A DNA stretch of 64,000 nucleotides from positions 62,001 to 126,000 of the forward strand of contig DATLLJ010000002.1 of assembly GCA_035537875.1 (NCBI GenBank), written 5' to 3'. Positions 18,101 through 26,988 of the stretch are shown piece by piece (the stretch's first letter is position 1; the number at the start of each line of letters is the position of its first letter). The stretch comes from DATLLJ01 sp035537875. Lineage in GTDB: Bacteria > Acidobacteriota > Vicinamibacteria > Vicinamibacterales > CAVVIG01. Made by a program: the position numbers and the translations under genes. Below the pieces are notes generated by a model. That model was given only the letters and a program-made list of their open reading frames with translations, was not told the origin of the DNA and did not search any database.

Positions 18101-18871
18101 TCAGTTCGTTTTGCGGCCGTTAGCGGAGTACTGCGCGATGACAGCCGTGCAGTTGTCCTGGCTGCCTTTGGCCAGCGCTGCACGGATGATCGCGTTCGCG
18201 ACGGCGGAACCATCGCCGGACAGGCTCAACAGGCGTTCGAGCTGGCCCTGGGAAAGAACCCCGTGCACACCGTCCGTGGTCATCAACAGGCGGTCCCCCG
18301 GCGCCAGCGGCTCTTCCACGACGTGGACCTCCGTCCCGCGACGGCTGCCAACGACGTTGGTCAGCATGTGACGCATCGGATGATTCTGCAAGAGAGACGC
18401 GTCGGCACCCGGATCGCTCGCCATCACCGATGCCACCCAGGAATCGTCGCCGGTGAGCTGAGACAGCCGGCCTCCAGTGAGCCTGTACAGACGGCTGTCG
18501 CCCACGTGCCCGACCGTAAGCCGGCCGAAAGACTCGAGGGCCACCACGACAGTGGTTCCCATACCGCTGTACGCCTCCGAGCTACTCGCCAGCTCGACAA
18601 TCTGGACGTTGGCCGCGTGAATCGCAGTGCGGACGAGGTTTCCGGCCACCGAAAGCGAGGGATCGATGCCAAACGGCCAACCAATCCGGTCGCGATCGCG
18701 GACGACCTCGACCAGCGTTTCAACGGCGGCATGAGCCGCTATCTCCCCGGCATTGTGGCCGCCGAGGCCGTCCGCCACGACGCACAATTGCAAGGCCTCG
18801 TCGATGGCGAACCGGTCTTCGTTGGACGCCCGGACCGCTCCCTTGACGCTGACACCCCATGCCTGGAGCAC
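18101..18871 (-). CDS. PP2C-type Ser/Thr protein phosphatase
   Basis: It is a metal-dependent protein phosphatase that probably opposes Hanks-type kinases. PP2C motifs appear in order: GAVRASNEDRF (metal Asp), VVADGLGGHNAGE (DG motif), TVGHVGDSRLYRL, LMTTDGVHG and the C-terminal DNCTAVI. The open frame reaches 19048 but would overlap the ligase gene; a GTG at 18871 gives 256 residues, the usual length for a soluble PP2C. The exact start is uncertain. Confidence 0.85.
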   Translation of the reverse strand: MLQAWGVSVKGAVRASNEDRFAIDEALQLCVVADGLGGHNAGEIAAHAAVETLVEVVRDRDRIGWPFGIDPSLSVAGNLVRTAIHAANVQIVELASSSEAYSGMGTTVVVALESFGRLTVGHVGDSRLYRLTGGRLSQLTGDDSWVASVMASDPGADASLLQNHPMRHMLTNVVGSRRGTEVHVVEEPLAPGDRLLMTTDGVHGVLSQGQLERLLSLSGDGSAVANAIIRAALAKGSQDNCTAVIAQYSANGRKTN

Positions 18872-18944
18872 GACGGGTGTATCGGCAACGACGAACCTGG
18901 CCCGTAGTGTCGCCGACCGCTCAGAACTCGCCGCTTGCGCCGTT

Positions 18945-20492
18945 CTACGAGCTTCGAGGCGGCCCTGTCTGGTGAATCCTCTGGACGGCCTGAAAACTGT
19001 CCGCGTCGGCCGCTGTCTTGTCGGTTCGGAAGCGCTTGACCCTCGCAAACCGCAGCGCCAAGCCTCCGGGATAGTGGGGGCTTGACTGGACGCCGTTGAA
19101 GGCGACCTCTGCGACGAGCTCGGGACGCACGAACACCGTGTACTCGTCGCGACCTATCTCCAGCTCGAGCAGCCTCGCCGTTTGCCAGACGAGCATTTCA
19201 TCGGTCAGCCCCTTGAACGTCTTGCCGAGCATGATGAACGCACCGTGCTCCTCGTCGCGCGCGCCCAGGTGCAGGTTGCTCAGCATGCCGCGACGGCGGC
19301 CGCTTCCCCATTCGGCGGCCAGGATGACGAGATCCAGCGTGTGCGCATCCTTGACCTTGATCCAGGCGCTCCCCCGTCGGCCGGCAGCGTAGAGTCCGTC
19401 GACGGCTTTGGCCATCACGCCCTCGTGCCCGGCGGTGAAAGCTTCGTGCACGAAGGCCTTCGCGACCGCTTCGTCGGAAGTAACGATTCTCGGGATGCGG
19501 CTGGACGGGGGAAGGCAATCGACCAGAAGCTCCGCGCGGCGACCGAGGGGCTCGTCGAGCAACGACTCGCCGTCGAGATAGAGCACGTCGAAAAAGTAGG
19601 GCGTGACAGGCAGCGCGTGGCGCAGACGCTCGGAGGCGAGCTTTCGACCAAAACGCCGCATCGTGACCTGAAACGGCTGAGGGACGCCGTTCGAATCGAG
19701 CACAATGGCTTCGCCGTCAAGAATCAACTCGCGCGCCGGCAGCTTCCGCGCCACTGCGACCACTTCTGGCACCGCGATGGTGACGTCGCGCAGATTACGC
19801 GAGTACACCTTCACTTCATCATCCGCCTTGTGGACCTGGATGCGGGCCCCATCGAGCTTGTACTCGAGCGCCGCGTGGCCGAGCGCCGCGAGCGCGTCGC
19901 CGACATCATCCGCCGAATCGGCCAGCATCGGCTGGAGCGGTCGAAACGGCTGGACCGAAAAACGGTGCAATCCGCCGTCGCCTTCGATCAGCGCCACACG
20001 AGCGACCGACGGCAGTCCCCCGGCCAGCATGACGGCGCGACGAATCCGCTCGGCTGGAATAGTTGTCGCGCGGGCGAGGGCATCGAGCAGCAGGCCTTCG
20101 AGCGCGCCCTGTCTCAGATCGCCCGAGATGAGCCTGATCAGAAAATCCTGCTCGGGTCCGGTCGCCCGGCTGAGAAGCGTCCTGAGCGTCGCCGCTCTCG
20201 CCATGTTCGCTCCCGGGCCAACGCTTGCGCGGATCGACCGAAAGGCCTCGTTCACGTCGCTCAGGTCGAGTGTCGGCTCAACGGCAGGTGGCGTGTGACG
20301 TGCCGCAACGCGCGACGCGCCCCCGAGCCCGAGACGACCCTCGAGTGGGGCACCGCTCATGAATGCGGCGGTAATCTCAATCTCGTGGGGTGCTGCCCGC
20401 CGTAACAACGAAGCGAGCAATTCGATCTTCTCCAGGCGGGCAGCAGTGGAAGCGACCTTGTGGGACGTCTCGACGAGCTCAACGAGCCGCAT
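18945..20492 (-). CDS. ATP-dependent DNA ligase
   Basis: It is a 515-residue ligase of the LigB or archaeal-like type: an N-terminal DNA-binding region, then the adenylation domain with motif I EYKLDGAR (adenylated Lys about residue 212), SRNLRDVT and ILDGEAI, the VMAKAVDGLY segment and the WIKVKDAHTLDLVILAAEWG region, then an OB domain. No Ku or LigD-like domains are visible. Bacterial ATP ligases of this class are usually accessory to NAD-dependent LigA, so a DNA repair role is inferred. It precedes the PP2C gene. Confidence 0.9.
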   Translation of the reverse strand: MRLVELVETSHKVASTAARLEKIELLASLLRRAAPHEIEITAAFMSGAPLEGRLGLGGASRVAARHTPPAVEPTLDLSDVNEAFRSIRASVGPGANMARAATLRTLLSRATGPEQDFLIRLISGDLRQGALEGLLLDALARATTIPAERIRRAVMLAGGLPSVARVALIEGDGGLHRFSVQPFRPLQPMLADSADDVGDALAALGHAALEYKLDGARIQVHKADDEVKVYSRNLRDVTIAVPEVVAVARKLPARELILDGEAIVLDSNGVPQPFQVTMRRFGRKLASERLRHALPVTPYFFDVLYLDGESLLDEPLGRRAELLVDCLPPSSRIPRIVTSDEAVAKAFVHEAFTAGHEGVMAKAVDGLYAAGRRGSAWIKVKDAHTLDLVILAAEWGSGRRRGMLSNLHLGARDEEHGAFIMLGKTFKGLTDEMLVWQTARLLELEIGRDEYTVFVRPELVAEVAFNGVQSSPHYPGGLALRFARVKRFRTDKTAADADSFQAVQRIHQTGPPRSS

Positions 20493-20501
20493 CGACCCAT
20501 G

Positions 20502-20696
20502 GTAATTGCAGAATTGCAGGATTGCAGAATTGCAGAAAGGAAAAGGAAGGAATCAGGGGCAAGGAAAGAATCAGGGGCCCAAGGAATCAAGCGTGCCTTC
20601 TGCGACTCACCTTCTGCAATTCACCTTCTGCAATCCTGCAATCCTGCAATCCTGCAATTCTGCAATTCTGCAGTCTTGCTGTCCGTGTCAGGCCTT
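20502..20696. repeat. Intergenic quasi-palindrome, GATTGCAG family, copy 2
   Basis: It lies between the RodZ-like gene and the ligase. The left arm (20502-20540) has four ATTGCAGA/G units. A purine-rich loop includes a duplicated AAGGAATCAGGGG-like block. The right arm (20618-20672) has about seven complementary units. The units and the GCAGAA ending match the copy at 4341-4457, so the element is dispersed and not confined to ribosomal genes. Confidence 0.85.
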
Positions 20697-21347
20697 GACG
20701 CGATCGGATCCGCGGACCAGCTTGAGGAACCGTGGCTGCTTGGTTCGAGTAGCCGTCGGGTGGCGGCTGGAGAGGTATGTGTCGATCGCCCACACGGCCG
20801 GAGTGGATCCGAGCGCCATGAGCGAGACGGCATGATAGGTCAACGCACCTGCCGCGAGCGCGCCGGTCCATCCGAGCGGCAGCGCAACCCTGATGGCGGC
20901 CGACGTCGCCAGGGCCCCACCCAGGTCGAGCAGCGAAGCCACAATGCGCCCCGTTCGCGTGAATGCCATCGGCGTGGCGGGAGGACGCGCCGTGGAGGCC
21001 CGCTTCTCGTCGATGACCGACCCGACGAGGTCGTCCTGCCACTGAAGGTCGTGCCCGACAATTGCTGCCTGGCCGCGGACCACCCGCTCGGCGCGGCGGT
21101 CGCCGTTGGGGAAGAGGCGGCAGAACTCATCCACGGTCGCGTCAGGATCGACGCCGATCTCGACCGCATAGGCGCGGACATACCCGCGGGCGTAAATGCC
21201 GGTGGGCCACCGCGAGAGGTCGCTGCGCTCCAGTCCCTCCCAGAGGTCGGCGGTGACTTTCGTGGAGGCGGCGATCTGTTCCAGCGAAACGCCGTGCTGT
21301 ATGCGTTTGCGTCTGAGGTTCGTGCCGAACGCCTGCCGCTCGCCCAT
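20688..21347 (-). CDS. RodZ-like helix-turn-helix membrane protein
   Basis: The first 75 residues are an HTH of the RodZ/HTH_25 type (FGTNLRRKRIQHGVSLEQIA, TGIYARGYVRAYAVEIGVDP). One or two hydrophobic segments follow at about residues 135-180. In RodZ the HTH binds MreB, and other members sense membrane state. The C-terminus is short and lacks an obvious beta domain, so this is a reduced relative. It is separated from the upstream DinB gene by 157 bases. Confidence 0.65.
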   Translation of the reverse strand: MGERQAFGTNLRRKRIQHGVSLEQIAASTKVTADLWEGLERSDLSRWPTGIYARGYVRAYAVEIGVDPDATVDEFCRLFPNGDRRAERVVRGQAAIVGHDLQWQDDLVGSVIDEKRASTARPPATPMAFTRTGRIVASLLDLGGALATSAAIRVALPLGWTGALAAGALTYHAVSLMALGSTPAVWAIDTYLSSRHPTATRTKQPRFLKLVRGSDRVKA

Positions 21348-21504
21348 GGACAGGCGAGAGATCGCAAGATCGCTTCCACGCCAGGACGCTGCTGGAAGGC
21401 GGCAGGCACGGTCTTCTCAGAACGGCGCGTCTTGTTTTTCAACACGCAGTTACGGTTTTGTGAGCAGGCCGTCGGCTCGCCGCGGCGATCGTTCGACGTC
21501 GGCC

Positions 21505-21981
21505 TCAGTCGAATTCGCGGCGCGGCGGTGACTGCTCGCGACCGACACGTCCGGCCACGATGTCGGCTCTGGAGTAGTTCTCCCCTCGAACGGCGGACCC
21601 GGCAAGGCGGCGGAGCAGCGCGATCTGCCCGACATGCGTCAACGAGTCGGCGATGGGCCCCTGGAACAGGCGCTCGACCGGGCACGCCAGCGGCTGAGGC
21701 GACGACAGGAACGCGTCGAACGCGGCGAGCGCGTGAAAGAAGCGATCGACTTCAGCGTCCCAGTCGAGCGGTTGAGAGTCGTGCCACTGCTCCGATCCGC
21801 TCGCCATGCTGAGGGCCCAATCGTAGAGATCGCCGACGTGCGCGAGGATTTCCGCCGGCCTGCGAGACGTCGGGCCGGCACGAAACGCCGCGAAGTCCGC
21901 CGGCGCGCCTCGCACCGCTTTGCCTCCCCGATAGGCGACGGTGGCCAGCAGGTGTCTCAACGTCTCGCGTTTTTCGTCCAT
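21505..21981 (-). CDS. DinB-like four-helix protein
   Basis: The 158 residues have the DinB superfamily layout: an N-terminal helix, a HVGDLYDWAL segment (metal His) and a later LTHVGQIALLRRLAG with a second metal His. Family members are metal-dependent, some being thiol (bacillithiol or mycothiol) S-transferases; this one's substrate is unknown. It lies 28 bases after the DDAH-like gene and may be the last gene of that operon. Confidence 0.75.
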   Translation of the reverse strand: MDEKRETLRHLLATVAYRGGKAVRGAPADFAAFRAGPTSRRPAEILAHVGDLYDWALSMASGSEQWHDSQPLDWDAEVDRFFHALAAFDAFLSSPQPLACPVERLFQGPIADSLTHVGQIALLRRLAGSAVRGENYSRADIVAGRVGREQSPPRREFD

Positions 21982-22009
21982 GAATCACCTCACGTTCGCC
22001 CACCGGCGA

Positions 22010-22774
22010 TCACGCGGAAAAAATCAGACTGCAGCAAGTCACCGCCCCCTCGGCCTTGGCGACCTCGCTCGCGTCAACGGTCCGTACTGACAGGCCGCGC
22101 CGCTCGAGCCGCTCGAGTGTCCTCGGGAAACCCGACGAATAAACGATGCGACCACCCACCCTCAAGGCATTGGCCGCCCCCGGCTCTCTTGGATGCACAT
22201 CGATGGCTTCGAACGCCGAGAAAGGCTCCGCCGGCAGCCACGCTCGATTGATGAGCAGGAGGTCGTCGTCGAGCCTCGTCACGGCCGATTTGAGATGCAG
22301 GCACCCGCGGACTTCGACCGGCACGACGTCGTAACCGTGCGCCGCCAGTAGACCACACAGCTGGTCGATGCCCGCCTCGTTAGTGCGGCGGGAACGACCC
22401 ACGAACACGCGCCGACCGACCACGAGGACGTCCCCGCCATCCAACGTGCCCGGGTCCTCGATGGCGTGCAGCTGCCGATATTTCCCGAGCGCCTCTGCCA
22501 CGCCGGACGTTTCGAGCCGCCTGGACGCCGCGCCGGGCCGTGTCATGACGGCCATCTCGTCAAACACGATGGCGATGTCTTCGATGAACACCGAGTCTGG
22601 CATGTCGGGCCCCGACGCGAGACACTGAACGCGACAACCCGCCTCGGTGAGACATCGCCCGTAGGCCTCGTGCTGTGCCCGAGCCAGCGTCAGGTCGATC
22701 GGCTCGCGCGCCAGGTGCGTCAACTCGCAGCGGTCGATCGCCGAGCTGACCTCACGGATAAGGGCCATCATCAT
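22010..22774 (-). CDS. Dimethylargininase-like amidinohydrolase (DDAH)
   Basis: The protein has the guanidino-modifying (pentein) fold with DDAH signatures: FIEDIAIV near residue 63, LDGGDV near 111, GRSRRTN near 127, catalytic His160 (GCLHLKSAV) and nucleophile Cys247 (VTCCSLIF). DDAH hydrolyses N-omega-methylated arginines to citrulline; relatives act on arginine or agmatine. The gene starts 1 base after the enolase-superfamily gene ends, so the two are surely co-transcribed. Substrate choice is inferred only. Confidence 0.85.
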   Translation of the reverse strand: MMMALIREVSSAIDRCELTHLAREPIDLTLARAQHEAYGRCLTEAGCRVQCLASGPDMPDSVFIEDIAIVFDEMAVMTRPGAASRRLETSGVAEALGKYRQLHAIEDPGTLDGGDVLVVGRRVFVGRSRRTNEAGIDQLCGLLAAHGYDVVPVEVRGCLHLKSAVTRLDDDLLLINRAWLPAEPFSAFEAIDVHPREPGAANALRVGGRIVYSSGFPRTLERLERRGLSVRTVDASEVAKAEGAVTCCSLIFSA

Positions 22775-22775
22775 T

Positions 22776-23909
22776 TCAAATCGGCATCGAGACGAAGCGT
22801 TCGGAATTCAACGGCTCCGATTGAAGGATGCCGAGGCCGTATCCATGCAAGGAGGGATAGCTCGCCACGTCCAGCACTCCACCGGCGCCGAACATCAGCG
22901 GCCGATCGCAGATGTCGTCGGTCAACAGCAAGGTCCCGAACGCGCCTTCCTGCGCCACCAGCAGATCGGCACCTGCATGCGCGACGGTCAGGGCCGCGCG
23001 GGTGAGCAGGCTGGTTTCCCCGACCTGTGCGCCGACGATGAGGCCGAGGCCCTCGGCGCGCAGCCTCTCGACCACCTGCAGCGAGCGCAGCACGCCGCCC
23101 ATTTTTGATACACGCAGGTTGATCAGCCACCTCCACTTCGGCTCGCCGAGCTCAGCGACCTGATCGACGCGGAGGAAGCTTTCGTCAAGCACGATCCGGC
23201 AGTCGAGCGCGTCGGCGACATCCGCCAGTGCGCCGTACTGGTTCGGGCGAATCGGTTCTTCGACCGCGAACAGCGATCCGCCCAACCCGCGAAGAAACGG
23301 AATCGCATCCTTCGCACGTTCCCACAGATTGTTGGCGTCCAGCCTCACGCGGCCCGCCGATCTGTCGCTCAGAATCGCAAGCTTTGCCCGATCGCGGTCG
23401 AGCAGGCCCGACAGCTTGACTTTGAAGTCGGTGAATCCGTGGCGACAGTATTGATCGACTACCCGTGCAAACGCCTCGGGTTCGGCATCGCCCACCACTG
23501 CACTGTACTGGAACCGACCGGTCAGCGCCGGCAGCGACAGAAGCGCCTCGAGGGGCTGCGCCCGTTCTTTGCCGAGCAGGTCGAGAACCGCCATCTCAAT
23601 CACGCACCAGGCCGCCGGATTCCTGTCGATCTCGGCTGCATGGGTCCTCGTCCACGCACGCAGCGACTCGAGATCGGCGACATCCCGGCAAATGGAGGCC
23701 TGATATCGCGACACAAATGCCTGAACCGTTTTAATCGTCTCACCGGTGACGTAAGGCCTCGGACAGGCCTCGCCGTATCCCGTGAGACCGTCCGTCGAGC
23801 GCGCTTCGGCCCACACGCTCGATGTCGAGGCGCGCTCGGCGGATGCATGCCGGAAGGACGCCTTGAACGGGATCCGGATTTCCTTGAGGCGAAGGTGGCT
23901 GACTGTCAT
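22776..23909 (-). CDS. Enolase-superfamily enzyme, muconate-lactonizing/dipeptide-epimerase subgroup
   Basis: The 377 residues fit the MLE subgroup: an N-terminal capping domain, then a TIM barrel with catalytic Lys163 and Lys165 (DFKVKL), metal ligands Asp191 (RLDANN), Glu217 (VEEP) and Asp242 (VLDES), and Lys269 (RVSKMGG). Known members are muconate cycloisomerases, dipeptide epimerases, N-succinylamino acid racemases and o-succinylbenzoate synthases. With a GH3 amide synthetase 22 bases upstream, an N-acyl or dipeptide racemase/epimerase role is attractive but inferred. Confidence 0.82.
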   Translation of the reverse strand: MTVSHLRLKEIRIPFKASFRHASAERASTSSVWAEARSTDGLTGYGEACPRPYVTGETIKTVQAFVSRYQASICRDVADLESLRAWTRTHAAEIDRNPAAWCVIEMAVLDLLGKERAQPLEALLSLPALTGRFQYSAVVGDAEPEAFARVVDQYCRHGFTDFKVKLSGLLDRDRAKLAILSDRSAGRVRLDANNLWERAKDAIPFLRGLGGSLFAVEEPIRPNQYGALADVADALDCRIVLDESFLRVDQVAELGEPKWRWLINLRVSKMGGVLRSLQVVERLRAEGLGLIVGAQVGETSLLTRAALTVAHAGADLLVAQEGAFGTLLLTDDICDRPLMFGAGGVLDVASYPSLHGYGLGILQSEPLNSERFVSMPI

Positions 23910-23931
23910 CGTCGCTGCTCGCGCTGGCGCG

Positions 23932-25581
23932 TCAGATCAAAGCCTGCATGTCGAGGGGCAGCGCGAGATCCTTCAGGTACTGAAGTGCCGGCGGCTTGTA
24001 TTGTCCTTCGCGCTGACCGGCCCGCACGCAGGCCGCCTTGTAGGCCTCTCCAGTTCCAGGCCGCACCAACACCACGGTGAGCGGGCCGAGTCGCCCGCTG
24101 TGACGCTTGCCCTGGTACTCCAGGTTCAGCTCGCCAAGACGGTCGTCAAGGGCTGCACCCAGCCGGTCCACATCCACGTGGCGGCCTTCGTCGAATTCGA
24201 CGAACAGCCGGTACGCGGACGCGCCTTCGTCAGCGACCAGAACAAAGAAGCCAGACGTCACGCCGAATCGCCCCGTGACGTCACGCACAGCTTCGATCGC
24301 CTGCGCCTCGTACAGCTTTTCGCCCGTCAGATTCGTCACGCCCTTTCCTTTCTGCACGAATCGCAACAGCGGCGTCGCATGAAAACGGCCCGTCATCTCG
24401 ACGAGATCGTTCATGAAGTAGCGGTACAACCCCGATGCGGTGGTGATCAGCACGTAGTAGAACCTGCCGGTCTCGAGCCGGTCGATCGTGATGAACTCGG
24501 GCGCCCCGCGATCCCACGCTCCCCGCTCGACGAACTCGAAGAAGTGATGATTGAGCGGCGGCACTCCTCCTGGCGCCTCGGCCTGAAGCGCCAGCGTGCC
24601 GCGACACTCCGTCGATTGGTATCCGAGCTCCATCACAGCGGCAGCGGGTGGCAGGAGTGCGCGCAGCTTGTCGAGCGCGAGGCCGCAACTTCCTCCGGTC
24701 CACGTGGTCACGAGACGGATTCGGGGCCACAAATGCGCGTACGTCAAGTTGCCGGCGCCACCGATCTGCGCAGCGCGCGCGCGATCCGGTCGAATCCTGC
24801 GTGCCAAGATCTCGCGCACGCTCGGGCTCACATCGGCGAGTCGGTCGAGCGTACCGGTTTCGAGCGACTCTCGAAGACGGTCACGCTCGTCGTTCACGAT
24901 CGCAATCAGCCGCAGAAACGTCGTTGGGTTGGGCGAACCCAGATATGTGATGTCGCGCTCGGCGAGCGCGAGCCGGGCGATCACCAAGTACTTCAGATCG
25001 TAGTCCGGGATGTCGGACACTTCGGGAGGGACGACGAAACGGGACCGGACGGTTCGGGGCAGCGACCGGTACAGGTGGCCGGAGACGGACCCGACGACGT
25101 GGCCCGTGTCGAGGCGGCCCTCAATGGCGGCTCCCATGACGCCGAGTGCCTTTCCGGCAAACGCGGACGGGCACGCGCGGTACTGCAGGTACGAGAACAG
25201 GGCCTGCTCGCGACGCTGGATGCGCAAGGTGGACGGCGTGATGGGAATGTGTTTCGGTCTCCCAGTGGTGCCGCTCGTCTGCGCATAGAAGAGGGGCGCT
25301 TCCTCGGTGAGCGCCGCGTCGCCGGTACGCCGTTGGGCATCGATGTACGGGCGCACCTGTTCGTAGTCCTGGACGGGCACGCGGTCGACGAAACGCTTGT
25401 GGTCGCCGCCGATATCTGCAAACCCGTGTTCGCGGCCGAATCGCGTTTCCTTGTTCGTTTCGAGCAGGCGACGAAGGACGTCCCGCTGCGCGTTTAACGG
25501 CTCGTGTGCCGCGCGCTCGAGAGTTCGCCAGGATCGGTGACCGTCGAACTCCATCGCAGCTCGGAATAGGAGAGCACGCAC
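23932..25581 (-). CDS. GH3-family acyl-acid amido synthetase
   Basis: GH3 enzymes adenylate a carboxylic acid and join it to an amino acid; they are best known from plants (jasmonate, auxin). The 549 residues have the ATP loop YAQTSGTTGRPKHIPIT, a LGYQSTECRG segment, and the family's GLYRYFMNDLVEMTG and GEKLYEAQ motifs. The ends and length are those of a full protein. It lies 9 bases after the fatty acid hydroxylase gene. The acyl substrate and amino acid are unknown. Confidence 0.88.
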   Translation of the reverse strand: MRALLFRAAMEFDGHRSWRTLERAAHEPLNAQRDVLRRLLETNKETRFGREHGFADIGGDHKRFVDRVPVQDYEQVRPYIDAQRRTGDAALTEEAPLFYAQTSGTTGRPKHIPITPSTLRIQRREQALFSYLQYRACPSAFAGKALGVMGAAIEGRLDTGHVVGSVSGHLYRSLPRTVRSRFVVPPEVSDIPDYDLKYLVIARLALAERDITYLGSPNPTTFLRLIAIVNDERDRLRESLETGTLDRLADVSPSVREILARRIRPDRARAAQIGGAGNLTYAHLWPRIRLVTTWTGGSCGLALDKLRALLPPAAAVMELGYQSTECRGTLALQAEAPGGVPPLNHHFFEFVERGAWDRGAPEFITIDRLETGRFYYVLITTASGLYRYFMNDLVEMTGRFHATPLLRFVQKGKGVTNLTGEKLYEAQAIEAVRDVTGRFGVTSGFFVLVADEGASAYRLFVEFDEGRHVDVDRLGAALDDRLGELNLEYQGKRHSGRLGPLTVVLVRPGTGEAYKAACVRAGQREGQYKPPALQYLKDLALPLDMQALI

Positions 25582-25590
25582 GTTGGCGTC

Positions 25591-26457
25591 CTAATGCGTG
25601 AACGGAGCCCGCATCAGACGGAGGAACGATTTCGGATAGGCCGGGTCCTGCAGGCCGAGATCGCGAATCTGACGCTCCCGCGGAAGAAACCACGTTCCAA
25701 AAACGAGATCCCAGACTATCACCGTGTTTCCGTAGTTCGCGTTGGATTCACGCGGCACCCGCGAATGATGCCAGCGGTGCGTCTCGGCGCTGCCCACGAT
25801 GTAGTTCAGCAGCCCATACCGAAGCTCGATGTTGCAGTGCTGAAAGAAGCCGTTCGTGGAGTACGCGATGTAGTACAGCGCAAGGACGGTCGGGTTCACC
25901 GCCATGAGCAGAAACGGAACGCTGTCGCAGACCATCTGAAGCGTCTTTTCCAGAGGATGAAAACGCGCCGTGTTGAGCCAATAGAGTTGTTCGACCGAAT
26001 GGTGGACCGAGTGCAGCCGCCAGAGCGTGTCGTTCTGATGGGCTGCGCGATGCAGCCAGTACCTCATGAAGTCGACGACGAGAATCATCAGCACCGCCTG
26101 GAGCCAGATTGGCCAGCGGTGCGGCCACAGCGACGCGAACGGCAGACCGAGCGCTCGAGCGGGCTCGACGAGCCCGTACGTGAGCAGAAAAGCCGCCAGC
26201 GGCGGCCAGGCGAGCTGCACGACGACCATGAACGTCAAATCGGTCTTGACCTCGCCGGCATCAGGCTGCCACTCGGCGCGATGTGGGACGCTCAACTCGA
26301 GCCACGTCACGACGCCAGCGGTCAGCACGATCGGCACGTAAGTACTGATGATCAGCGGCACGTCCTGCCATCGCAGCACGGCGAACAGCGCAAACGCCGC
26401 CGTGATAACGGTCGGATAGTGCCATGACGGAAGGACGTCGCGTGCTCTCAGGCTCAT
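25591..26457 (-). CDS. Sterol desaturase / fatty acid hydroxylase family membrane protein
   Basis: It is an integral membrane di-iron oxygenase of the FA_hydroxylase family. Several TM helices and the histidine boxes are visible: HRAAHQ, HSVHHS and HRWHH. The ATG at 26457 (MSLRARDVLPSW) overlaps the upstream gene's stop as ATGA; the longer reading frame overlaps that gene fully and is rejected. The family hydroxylates or desaturates lipids or cleaves alkylglycerols; the substrate here is unknown. Confidence 0.85.
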   Translation of the reverse strand: MSLRARDVLPSWHYPTVITAAFALFAVLRWQDVPLIISTYVPIVLTAGVVTWLELSVPHRAEWQPDAGEVKTDLTFMVVVQLAWPPLAAFLLTYGLVEPARALGLPFASLWPHRWPIWLQAVLMILVVDFMRYWLHRAAHQNDTLWRLHSVHHSVEQLYWLNTARFHPLEKTLQMVCDSVPFLLMAVNPTVLALYYIAYSTNGFFQHCNIELRYGLLNYIVGSAETHRWHHSRVPRESNANYGNTVIVWDLVFGTWFLPRERQIRDLGLQDPAYPKSFLRLMRAPFTH

Positions 26458-26948
26458 GACCACTCCAGCGGCCCCCGTGAAGGGCTCGAACCGTAGCGCG
26501 TGTGAAAGTCGCCGTACACCAGAACGTATGTCGCGAGCACGATGTGAAACACCGTCGGCAATGGACGGGCGAACCAACGCTGGGAGCTCAAGAGCGTTGC
26601 CCCGAGCACGAGGCGGGCCAACATGATCGCGAGATAGACGCCCCCGAACGCCACCATCGCGATTCCGAGCCCGCGTCGAGCGGCAACGGAACCCGCTGTA
26701 AATCTCCACGCTGTTCGGACCAGCCAGACGACGATGCAGAGTTGCGTTACGAGCAGGAGCGGATATGGAACCACTCCACTGTGCCACTCGTCGAACCGCG
26801 GCAAGAAAGATGTGTCGAGCCCGAGAGCGGCTGGCTGAGCCACGACGCGCAGCACGAAGAGCAAGGAGAGCAGCCAGAGCCACGGCGCGTAGCGCTGCGC
26901 GGGCACGACCTGCAACCCCACGCGCTCTCGATGACGATCGGGCGTCAC
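26454..26948 (-). CDS. Small integral membrane protein, unrecognised
   Basis: About 164 residues with four predicted TM segments (APWLWLLSLLFVLRVV, YPLLLVTQLCIVVWLVRT, GIAMVAFGGVYLAIMLAR, TVFHIVLATYVLVYG). I do not recognise the family. A GTG start at 26948 is preferred because the ORF's earlier start would overlap the sulfatase gene. It lies between the sulfatase and hydroxylase genes with a 4-base overlap, so it probably assists that pathway. Confidence 0.6.
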   Translation of the reverse strand: MTPDRHRERVGLQVVPAQRYAPWLWLLSLLFVLRVVAQPAALGLDTSFLPRFDEWHSGVVPYPLLLVTQLCIVVWLVRTAWRFTAGSVAARRGLGIAMVAFGGVYLAIMLARLVLGATLLSSQRWFARPLPTVFHIVLATYVLVYGDFHTRYGSSPSRGPLEWS

Positions 26949-26988
26949 GGCAGCTCTCGCTTGGAGTCCGATACAGACAAGCACGTAC

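Noticed and set aside
18945..19048. PP2C start at 19048
   Set aside because: It would extend the PP2C reading frame about 100 bases into the ligase gene without any family resemblance.
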